This document shows, one piece after another, positions 1 to 5,457 of a stretch of DNA of 5,827 nucleotides. Numbering within the stretch: position 1 is the first letter of the stretch; each line of letters starts with the position of its first letter. The notes under the pieces were generated by a model. The model made no database searches. It was not told where the DNA came from and saw nothing but the letters and a program-made list of their open reading frames with translations. The translations under genes and the position numbers were made by a program. The stretch is from NCBI GenBank assembly GCA_021811745.1, contig JAJZNH010000996.1, forward strand, positions 1 to 5,827, in the 5' to 3' direction. Source of the DNA: Acidobacteriota bacterium. GTDB lineage: Bacteria > Acidobacteriota > Terriglobia > Terriglobales > Acidobacteriaceae.

Positions 1-1643
1 CTTTTGCTTCCGATCTGGGCATTCGCACCGGTATTGGCTTTGAGCCCTATCAGAACCCCGCAGAGATCGTGACCGCGCTCCCTCCCGAGGCCCTGTCGGC
101 CCCCGGCGGCCTGATCGAATCCCGCACCGGACGCGCTCTGCTCGAACGCAGGCTGGCCGACCTGCTCGAACGCTATCCCATGATCGATTATGTATGGCTC
201 TGGCAGGACGAAAACGCCAACTGGAAGAGCCGGGAAAAAGAAGTGCCGCTCTCGGTCACACCCTTTCTTCAGGCCCACGATTTCCTGCGCCGTCATGCCC
301 CGGACAAGAAGCTGGTCATCTCCGGCTGGGGCTTTGTCACCCATCATTTCGAGTCGCTGCATCAGCGCCTTCCGGGCGACATCGTCTTTTCCGCTCTCAA
401 CGATTCCCTGGGCTGGGACCCTGTCAACGAAGCATTCTCCAAACTCGGCGAGCGCGAACGCTGGCCGATTCCCTGGCTCGAGGACGATCCTTCCATGTGG
501 CTTCCGCAGTTCCGTGCCAGCCGCTTTGAAATGGACATGAAGCGTGCCCAGGATTTCGGCTGTCAAGGCGTGCTCGGCATCCATTGGCGTCATCGGATCG
601 TCGATCCCACCGCGACCTATCTGGCCCGTGCCGGATGGGACCAGCATTTGACCGCGTCTGCGCATTACCAGAGTTTCTGTTCGGCCATGGCCTCCGGCGA
701 GCGCGCGGGCCGCCTCGCTGAGTTGTTCAACGCCTGCGATAGCGGCCGCGCCATTGCTTCCACCTTCCTTGGCAAGCGCACCAGTGAGGGCTACGCAATT
801 ACCCGCGAGTTGAGCGGCGATTACGATCAGGCATTCCTCTATGAAAAGTTCCAGGCCGATCCTGCACTTCTCCAAAACCAGCGGAGGGTTGCACAGCAAT
901 TTCAGGACCTCGTAGCCGAAGCCTCTTCCCCCATCGAACGTGACCGGCTTGGATACTTCGCCGGCTATGTCGGTCTGATGGTGCCGTACTGTTCCTCCTA
1001 CGAAAAAGCCCATCGGCTGGGACTCGTCCTCGATGAAGCGGTTCAACTGCGCGCAGCCGGGAACACCGCCCAGGCAGGCGCACTCGTTCTCGAAAAGGGT
1101 CTGCCTCTCTGGCTTGCCCTGGCGCCACTGGTCCGTGCAACCATGCTCAAGTTTCAAGGGATCATCGCCACACGCAATGGCCAGGGACAGCTCAGCTCCA
1201 TGCAGAACAAGTTCGTGCGCATCGCACTCGAGCGGTTGCGGCTCTCCATAGCTGAGTTCATTGACCTGCCGCCTAGCGCCGATCAGGCCTACCGGGTAGC
1301 GACCACTCCCGATCGAGCCAACCAGGCCCGGGTCTTCATTCCTACCCGGCCATCGCTGCTCCAACCTGACCAGTATCTGCGCCTCTTCATCGTGGCGCCG
1401 GGTATAGATCCAGCCGAAGCGGATGTGCGCTTCCACGTTCGCCGCGAAGGCCGAAACGAGTGGGAGACTCAGGCCGCACAGCACGCTGGCCGCAACGTTT
1501 ATACCGTGCAACTCGGGCCCTTCTCGGCCAGGGACGGGTCTGCGCGGTATTACGCTTCTGCTTCTTCCGGCACGCAGTCAACACGCTTGGTCGATCCGCC
1601 GCAGGCTCCGTCCAATACCTATTCGGTCAATCTCATTCTGTGA
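1..1643 (+). CDS. Glycoside-hydrolase-like protein, 3' part only
   Basis: The reading frame is open from base 3 to the TGA at 1641-1643, so this is the C-terminal ~546 residues of a gene that starts outside the window. The GTG at 69 is only an internal codon, because the 22 codons before it are open and protein-like (containing GIGFEPYQNPAEI). Seen: an alpha/beta-looking first half with the aromatic/acidic segment YVWLWQDENANW (bases 189-224), whose adjacent Asp and Glu (207-212) could be catalytic, and a later GIHWRHR segment near 580. A mainly helical middle follows (about 1030-1260). The C-terminus, about 1330-1640, looks beta-rich and Ig-like (VRFHVRREG, then a RYYASAS strand). This layout recalls TIM-barrel glycoside hydrolases with an accessory C-terminal domain, such as GH20- or GH67-like proteins. 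That is inference from general appearance; I cannot name a CAZy family or substrate. Any signal peptide would be upstream of the window. No downstream partner gene is visible. Confidence 0.6.
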   Translation, partial: FASDLGIRTGIGFEPYQNPAEIVTALPPEALSAPGGLIESRTGRALLERRLADLLERYPMIDYVWLWQDENANWKSREKEVPLSVTPFLQAHDFLRRHAPDKKLVISGWGFVTHHFESLHQRLPGDIVFSALNDSLGWDPVNEAFSKLGERERWPIPWLEDDPSMWLPQFRASRFEMDMKRAQDFGCQGVLGIHWRHRIVDPTATYLARAGWDQHLTASAHYQSFCSAMASGERAGRLAELFNACDSGRAIASTFLGKRTSEGYAITRELSGDYDQAFLYEKFQADPALLQNQRRVAQQFQDLVAEASSPIERDRLGYFAGYVGLMVPYCSSYEKAHRLGLVLDEAVQLRAAGNTAQAGALVLEKGLPLWLALAPLVRATMLKFQGIIATRNGQGQLSSMQNKFVRIALERLRLSIAEFIDLPPSADQAYRVATTPDRANQARVFIPTRPSLLQPDQYLRLFIVAPGIDPAEADVRFHVRREGRNEWETQAAQHAGRNVYTVQLGPFSARDGSARYYASASSGTQSTRLVDPPQAPSNTYSVNLIL

Positions 1644-2323
1644 ATGTGCGGTCCGCTGAAGCGTCGTCTCTTGGCGCGAAGCCGGTTTACGGGGTTTATC
1701 CTGCGGCAATCGTGGAAACGCATTCTTATCGAGCGCCTGTCGTACTCGGCGATTTGCCAGCCTGAAATTGTTTGCACTCCGCGGGCTCGTAGCGGACAGG
1801 AATCCATCGCTGTGTATCGAGGTTGGAATTCGCAATCTCGACTAGGATTGTTCGCCAGGAGATAAGAGACCACGCCCTCGACACCCGAATTCAGTTGATC
1901 GATCTGAAGCCCCGCACCGAAATCGATCACTTATACGACAAGTTTGTTCGTGAACCTCTTGAACAATTGGCTGCGAATGGTACGATTGCGAGCCTCCTGA
2001 TTTTCGTCGCGTGCTCGACCGCATGGAAGACCGAAACCCAACCGCAAATCCTTCCGCTTGGCGTAAGGATGACAAGGTGAAGAATGGGCAGCGACGTGGC
2101 GGATTGTAGGTCGCGGGCGTGTGATTTGGGTCTGCAATACATCGCAGAAACCGCCCGCCGAGAGGCACCGTTGCGTAGCGGCAGAATCTGATTCGATCAA
2201 ATGTGAGATCTATGGAGTGCCCAGCGGGGCTCTTGCTTTCTCCTGACAGGTGACCTACATGGATCTCGGCAATGGAGAAACGTGGTGCGGACGGGATCGC
2301 GTCGTACCCACCGACTCTCCGCC
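1644..2323. other. Gene-poor stretch, possibly decayed coding DNA
   Basis: No gene is recognisable on either strand in these 680 bases. Three short plus-strand segments in different frames follow one another: 1823-2080 (85 codons from an ATG), 1963-2109 (48 codons, containing DFRRVLDRMEDRNPTAN) and 2073-2246 (57 codons, containing WRIVGRGRVIWVC). Overlapping open segments that switch frame could be a gene broken by frameshifts, but none matches a family I know, none has a good ribosome binding site, and chance is a fair alternative. Base composition is more even than in the genes on either side. No tRNA, rRNA, CRISPR array or clear terminator was seen. Confidence 0.3.
2113..2158 (+). other. 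Possible two-tier RNA stem
   Basis: An outer 7-bp inverted repeat, GCGGGCG (2113-2119) with CGCCCGC (2152-2158), encloses an inner 5-bp one, TCTGC (2131-2135) with GCAGA (2144-2148). Together they could fold into an interrupted hairpin with an 8-base loop. No T-run follows, so this is not a standard intrinsic terminator. It may be chance in GC-rich DNA. Confidence 0.15.
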
Positions 2324-2719
2324 TCAGGACAGCCGGGAAATTCCCGGGACGTCGTCGAAGCCTCGATCGAAGCTTAAGATGCTCTTGACTCCGCGGATTT
2401 GCATTACGGCGAGGTGTACTGCATTTCGTGCCGACAGGCCTTTCTGACCCAGCACGATCTTCCTGGCGCGTTCAACAGCCGCCCGGTTCACCGGAGATAC
2501 TTCATCCACGACTCCCAGAAACGCATTAAACGCCGGCTGAATCCCATCCCGCCGCTCGATGGTGACCTAAAAGTGAAGGATTTCCTGCAGCACTTCGGGG
2601 TCGGCCATCAGCCGTTCTTGGCTGGGCACCGAATCTTCCAGCTAACGCTTGGCATAGGCTTTATGAGGATGGGGAGCGCCCACCAGATACATGGGGATAT
2701 TCAAGTCGACAAGGATCAC
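2324..2719 (-). pseudogene. vapC: VapC-type PIN-domain toxin, interrupted by two TAG codons
   Basis: Reading the minus strand from the GTG at 2719-2717 gives 131 codons to a TGA at 2326-2324, a normal VapC length, in one frame throughout. VapC toxins are PIN-fold ribonucleases, usually cutting tRNA or other RNA. Seen: the N-terminal strand MILVDLNIP with Asp5, the EILH segment with Glu46, GLSARNAVHLAVM, and SFDRGFDDVPG near the end with Asp118 and Asp122. Codon 26 (2644-2642) and codon 51 (2569-2567) are both TAG. From the family pattern they probably replace Leu and Tyr, each one substitution away. Residue 99 is Asn where relatives usually carry a conserved acidic Asp (SARD), which would weaken metal binding even if the stops were read through. 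The start overlaps the antitoxin stop by four bases (GTGA, 2716-2719), a typical coupled arrangement. I call it a dead toxin; only a 61-codon C-terminal piece (GTG at 2509) remains open, without the first two acidic residues. Confidence 0.85.
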
Positions 2720-2967
2720 GGATGCACGCCCGACCCGAAACGCCTCTCGGTCTCTTCGAAAGCACGTTCGATATCAGCCGTGGGGACGTCCATGCGCGCC
2801 GCCACCCGAATGACTTCGAGCTTGGGCACCACCGCGCGGCCTAGTTGGCTCTTGCGGGCCTGGATAAGCGCCTGTCGCACCCACTCGGCAATGGACATGT
2901 GGCGCAAACGCGCTGCGCGCTGAATGTCGCGATATTCAGAGTCCTGCACGATAGCCCACGACCTCAC
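2716..2967 (-). CDS. vapB: VapB-type ribbon-helix-helix antitoxin
   Basis: An 83-residue protein, intact from GTG (2967-2965) to TGA (2718-2716). Residues 2-8 could form the DNA-binding beta strand, 10-21 (SEYRDIQRAARL) the first helix and 24-38 (MSIAEWVRQALIQAR) the second, as in ribbon-helix-helix antitoxins. The C-terminal part, with PTADIERAFEETERRFG at residues 62-78, is the expected toxin-binding tail. Such antitoxins bind the PIN toxin and repress their own operon. The gene sits directly upstream of and overlaps the toxin gene, which supports the pairing more strongly than sequence alone. The start is not certain: the ribosome binding site is weak (GCGGA-like), and an in-frame GTG six codons later would remove most of the beta strand. 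Because the toxin is broken, this is effectively an orphan antitoxin, perhaps kept for DNA binding, for cross-neutralisation of another VapC, or simply not yet decayed. Confidence 0.8.
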   Translation of the reverse strand: MRSWAIVQDSEYRDIQRAARLRHMSIAEWVRQALIQARKSQLGRAVVPKLEVIRVAARMDVPTADIERAFEETERRFGSGVHP

Positions 2968-2986
2968 TTATCCGCTGTCTCAATCT

Positions 2987-3015
2987 GCGACACAACCCGC
3001 GCCACGTCCTATACT
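2987..3015 (+). promoter_or_regulatory. Candidate sigma-70 promoter for coaE
   Basis: GCGACA (2987-2992) and TATACT (3010-3015) are 17 bases apart. They match the -35 consensus at 4 of 6 positions and the -10 consensus at 5 of 6. Transcription would start near 3022, giving a leader of about 55 bases for coaE. The antitoxin operon must start leftward from the same interval, and I found no good minus-strand -35/-10 pair, so only the coaE direction is proposed. Confidence 0.4.
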
Positions 3016-3062
3016 TGCATCCAATCGTTATGCGAGCCATTCAAGGGATTATTGCGCGCAGT

Positions 3063-3067
3063 GAGGA
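3063..3067 (+). promoter_or_regulatory. Ribosome binding site of coaE
   Basis: GAGGA lies nine bases before the ATG at 3077 and fixes that start codon. Confidence 0.65.
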
Positions 3068-3076
3068 CCATTCACC

Positions 3077-3820
3077 ATGCTGAGAGTCGGCCTCACCGGC
3101 GGCTTGGGCAGCGGCAAGAGCACCGTGGCGGCTATGCTGCGCGAGCTGGGCGCCGAGGTCATCGAGGTCGATGCGCTGGGCCGCGCCATGATGGAGCCCG
3201 GGCAGAGCGTCTATGCCGCTATCGTGGAGCATTTCGGTCCCGAGGTCGTGAATCCGGATGGGCGTCTGCACCGAGCGCGGCTGGCGGAGCTGGCCTTTCA
3301 GGGCGGACGGCTGGACGAGCTGAACGCCATCGTGCATCCGGCGGTGATTACGGCGCAACGGGCGTGGATGGACAAGGTCTTTGCACGCAACCCGGGGGCC
3401 GTGGCGGTGGTGGAGTCGGCTCTGATCTTCGAGGTGGTGCGGGACGCCCGCGCGCGCGGCGAGGCGGAGAGTATCCTGGCCGATTGGCGGCGGCGGTTTG
3501 ATCGTGTCGTCGTAGTCACGGTCCCAGACGAGATCAAGATTGCCCGCTATGCCGCCAAGACCGCTGGGCAGGCCGGCGCGGAGCCGCAGGCTGGGGAACG
3601 GCCGCCGGGAAGCGACAGAACGGTGCCGCCGGGATGGGAGGCTGCCGAGGCTGACGCCCGGCGCCGGCTGGCACACCAGATTCCGGATGCGGAAAAGGCG
3701 GTCCAGGCCGACTATGTGCTTGATAACTCCGGCGATCTAGAGGCTTTACGCACGCAGGTTGCAGGGCTGTGGAAGCGGCTGAAGTCCGAAAATCGCCAAG
3801 CTAAGCATCCTATATCCTAA
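3077..3820 (+). CDS. coaE: Dephospho-CoA kinase
   Basis: CoaE is the cytoplasmic enzyme that phosphorylates the 3'-hydroxyl of dephospho-CoA with ATP, the last step of coenzyme A synthesis. Seen: a P-loop at residues 5-16 (GLTGGLGSGKST, Lys14 and Ser15 binding phosphate and Mg), VIEVDALGR around Asp32 where the family has its conserved acidic motif, NAIVHPAV (His87-Pro88), VVESALIFE (111-119) in the place of the usual PLLFE motif, the strand FDRVVVVTVP (141-150), and the C-terminal HQIPDAEKAVQADYVLDN (200-217). The protein has 247 residues against about 200 for the family. The extra length lies in two places: an Arg/Ala-rich stretch at about 122-138 and a Gly/Pro-rich one at about 160-187, next to the lid region. 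I recall similar long forms in acidobacteria. The start is supported by a GAGGA site. The protease gene follows on the same strand after 23 or 80 bases, depending on its start, so cotranscription is likely. Confidence 0.93.
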   Translation: MLRVGLTGGLGSGKSTVAAMLRELGAEVIEVDALGRAMMEPGQSVYAAIVEHFGPEVVNPDGRLHRARLAELAFQGGRLDELNAIVHPAVITAQRAWMDKVFARNPGAVAVVESALIFEVVRDARARGEAESILADWRRRFDRVVVVTVPDEIKIARYAAKTAGQAGAEPQAGERPPGSDRTVPPGWEAAEADARRRLAHQIPDAEKAVQADYVLDNSGDLEALRTQVAGLWKRLKSENRQAKHPIS

Positions 3821-3829
3821 GAATAGAAA

Positions 3830-3865
3830 GGCTGCCCTCGGGCATGGGCTGTCAACGCGGCAGCC
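3830..3865 (+). other. Inverted repeats between coaE and the protease gene
   Basis: GGCTGCC (3830-3836) pairs with GGCAGCC (3859-3865) across 22 bases, and a tighter GCCC/GGGC hairpin (3834-3843) overlaps the left arm. There is no T-run, so this is unlikely to terminate transcription. It would instead be a structure in the leader of the protease gene if translation starts at 3901; the upstream ATG at 3844 would fall inside its loop. Confidence 0.25.
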
Positions 3866-3900
3866 GGATTCATGTCCCCAACGGGCTGGGTGTTCGTGTC

Positions 3901-5070
3901 ATGAAGTTGCGCCGGGTTTTACTCGTCGTTCTGCTTGTGGGCGGTTTCTGGTTTTTGACAACGCATCTTCCCCACGACGTCGTCAGCCGCGCCGTGGATC
4001 ATCTTCCGTTCTTAAGTGCGGGCAACTCCGGCGCCCCGCTGGAACTCACCGAGGCCGAGGCCGCGCCGGTATGCGACGCCCAGGAAGAGAACGGGATCGA
4101 AATTTACAAGAAGGTGCTGCCTTCGGTGGTGAACATTACCGCGACTACCCTGGTTTTCAACTTCTTTTATGGGGTGGTGCCGCAGCAGGGGCAGGGCTCG
4201 GGGTTCATCCTCGACAAGGCCGGCCATGTGCTCACGAACTATCACGTGATCCAGGGCGCGAGCCGGGGCATCCAGGTGATGCTCAGCAATAAGAGAAATT
4301 ATGAGGCCACGGTGGTGGGCGTAGACAAGTTGGACGACCTGGCTCTGTTGCAGATCAACGCGCCCAACCTGCAGCCCGTCACGCTGGCGAACTCCTCTCA
4401 TCTGCAAGTGGGGCAGCGGGTGTACGCCATCGGCAATCCTTTTGGCCTGAGCGGGACGATGACCGAAGGGATCATTAGCTCCATCCGCTCCATAGAAAAC
4501 CAGAACGGTGCTCTCATTCATGACGCCATCCAGACCGACGCGGCCATCAACCCCGGCAACTCGGGCGGGCCGTTGCTGAACTCGAGCGGGCAGGTGATCG
4601 GCATCAACACAATGATCGCCTCCAACGGCGCCGACCAGAACGCAGGGATCGGTTTCGCAATTCCCATTAATACGGCCAAGGCCGTGCTTGCAGACCTCAC
4701 CCGCTATGGGCGCGTCAAGCGGCCTTCATTGGGTATCGTCGACTATCCCATTGCTCCCAACCTGGCTTCGCAGATGGGGTTGGATGCGGATTATGGCGTT
4801 CTGATCCTGAAGGTGATTCCTGGCGGGGCGGCTCAGCGCGCAGGCCTGCGCGGCGGCACGCAGAAGGCTTACGTGGGCAACACTCCCATCATGCTGGGCG
4901 GCGACCTGATTATTGCCATCGACGGCCAGCAGGTGACCAATACCCAGGACATCAACTCGATCATGAACCAGCACCAGGCAGGGGATACCGTCAATGTCAC
5001 CGTCCTGCGCGGGCACAGCAAATTGACCTTCAAAGTGACTCTGGGCGAGGCGCAGGAGTTGACCTTGTAG
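3901..5070 (+). CDS. HtrA/DegS-type trypsin-like serine protease with one PDZ domain
   Basis: A protein-quality-control protease of family S1C that acts in the periplasm on misfolded or regulatory proteins. The preferred ATG (3901) gives 389 residues starting MKLRRVLLVVLLVGGFWF, a basic end followed by a hydrophobic segment typical of a signal anchor. The ATG at 3844 would add 19 polar residues in front and lies within an inverted repeat; neither start has a strong ribosome binding site. Seen, numbering from 3901: GQGSGFIL (98-105), catalytic His115 in TNYHVIQG, Asp146 in LDDLALL, and Ser221 in NPGNSGGPL, so the triad is complete. The PDZ domain covers about 275-385, with GVLILKVIPGGAAQRAGLRGG and GGDLIIAIDGQQV. 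With one PDZ and no obvious cleaved signal it resembles DegS or HhoA more than two-PDZ DegP. No RseA-like partner is in the window, so its substrate is unknown. It follows coaE closely on the same strand. Confidence 0.92.
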   Translation: MKLRRVLLVVLLVGGFWFLTTHLPHDVVSRAVDHLPFLSAGNSGAPLELTEAEAAPVCDAQEENGIEIYKKVLPSVVNITATTLVFNFFYGVVPQQGQGSGFILDKAGHVLTNYHVIQGASRGIQVMLSNKRNYEATVVGVDKLDDLALLQINAPNLQPVTLANSSHLQVGQRVYAIGNPFGLSGTMTEGIISSIRSIENQNGALIHDAIQTDAAINPGNSGGPLLNSSGQVIGINTMIASNGADQNAGIGFAIPINTAKAVLADLTRYGRVKRPSLGIVDYPIAPNLASQMGLDADYGVLILKVIPGGAAQRAGLRGGTQKAYVGNTPIMLGGDLIIAIDGQQVTNTQDINSIMNQHQAGDTVNVTVLRGHSKLTFKVTLGEAQELTL

Positions 5071-5079
5071 CGGTTTTGT

Positions 5080-5111
5080 CCCGGCCTGGCGGCGAGTGCC
5101 GGGAGGCCGCC
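5080..5111 (+). terminator. Possible GC-rich stem after the protease gene
   Basis: CCCGGC (5080-5085) can pair with GCCGGG (5098-5103), and GGCGGC (5088-5093) can pair with GCCGCC (5106-5111). The two stems interleave, so they are alternatives or a pseudoknot. They start ten bases after the stop codon, which fits a transcript end, but no T-run follows directly; only a weak pyrimidine stretch (CTTTCCTT) appears about five bases on. A terminator role is a guess from position. Confidence 0.25.
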
Positions 5112-5265
5112 GGAGCTCCTGAGCGTCTTTCCTTCACTCATGGACATCGCAACATCGTGCATGGCGCGCTTGTCTTATGGGAAAAAACGCTCGGCCCCAT
5201 GGTTTCTGTAATGAACAAAATCGAAAATGCTGTAGGGTGTTTTTGACATTGAGGAATGGCCAGGG
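5112..5265. other. Intergenic stretch, partly AT-rich
   Basis: I see no gene here. An A/T-rich block around 5179-5250 contrasts with the GC-rich surroundings and contains a run of six A at 5183-5188 and TTGACA at 5243-5248. The TTGACA is a perfect -35 word, but the hexamer 17 bases later (TTACGG) is a poor -10, so I do not call a promoter. Confidence 0.3.
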
Positions 5266-5388
5266 TTACGGGGCGGGTTCATTCCTCCTCATTTCTTCGT
5301 CGTTCGTCGCTACGATACCCGCGGTATCGGTCGATCCGTACTCCTTGAACTGAGAAAGGACGGCTTTCGCCACCGGCCGTCCCTCTAA
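5266..5388 (-). pseudogene. Possible C-terminal remnant of an unknown gene cut by the IS
   Basis: On the minus strand an open frame enters from the IS end and runs about 40 codons to a TAA (5268-5266). The predicted tail includes PVAKAVLSQFKEYGS and ends in DEEMRRNEPAP. It reads like an amphipathic, natural protein terminus, and roughly two thirds of third positions are G or C. The frame continues past 5389 into the IS, but that part would be IS sequence, so the original gene's upstream part appears to have been separated by insertion or lost. I do not recognise the family. A chance open frame remains quite possible at this length. Confidence 0.25.
5313..5329. repeat. Short perfect inverted repeat
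   Basis: CGATACC and GGTATCG are separated by only CGC, giving a 7-bp stem with a 3-base loop. It lies inside the proposed minus-strand gene remnant, so it may be coding coincidence; otherwise it could be an operator-like site or hairpin. Confidence 0.3.
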
Positions 5389-5403
5389 GGGAACCTCTGA
5401 AGA
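5389..5403 (+). repeat. Putative left terminal inverted repeat of the IS
   Basis: GGGAACCTCTGAAGA, flanked on the outside by CTAA. Assignment rests on recalled similarity to IS5-family ends and on its position before the transposase; the partner repeat is not in the window. Confidence 0.45.
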
Positions 5404-5413
5404 GCTCCCCGCT

Positions 5414-5425
5414 CCACAGCTGTGG
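5414..5425. repeat. 12-bp perfect palindrome in the IS leader
   Basis: CCACAGCTGTGG reads the same on both strands. An overlapping alternative pairing, CTCCAC (5412-5417) with GTGGAG (5434-5439), ends just before the transposase ribosome binding site (5442-5447). It could be a transposase-binding site or a translation-limiting leader hairpin of the IS; this is inference. Confidence 0.35.
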
Positions 5426-5457
5426 TGGGTAATGTGGAGTTGAGGAGAAGATTGCGC

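Noticed and set aside
69..71. GTG at 69 as the true start of the first gene
   Set aside because: The same frame is open and protein-like back to the window edge, and no ribosome binding site precedes the GTG, so the gene is truncated by the window.
799..1140. Minus-strand open frame of 113 codons inside the first gene
   Set aside because: Antisense shadow of a long open plus-strand frame; Arg-rich and featureless.
2399..2923. Plus-strand open frame of 174 codons across the toxin-antitoxin locus
   Set aside because: It is antisense to both vapB and the vapC remnant, which match known families at their expected lengths and spacing. The translation is Cys/His/Arg-rich without recognisable motifs.
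2845..3501. Plus-strand open frame of 218 codons covering the coaE start
   Set aside because: It is out of frame with coaE, Gly/Arg/Ala-biased, and also runs antisense through the antitoxin. It has no ribosome binding site or family resemblance.
3041..3676. Long minus-strand open frame of 211 codons opposite coaE
   Set aside because: It is antisense to a clear coaE with P-loop, HP and C-terminal motifs. The translation is rich in Arg, His and Pro as expected for a shadow frame in high-GC DNA.
4012..4521. Minus-strand open frame of 169 codons opposite the protease
   Set aside because: A shadow of the trypsin-like domain, whose catalytic triad is on the plus strand; it has no motif of its own.
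5243..5271. Promoter from TTGACA at 5243
   Set aside because: The -35 word is perfect but the hexamer at the right spacing is TTACGG, a poor -10, and no plus-strand gene follows before the IS.
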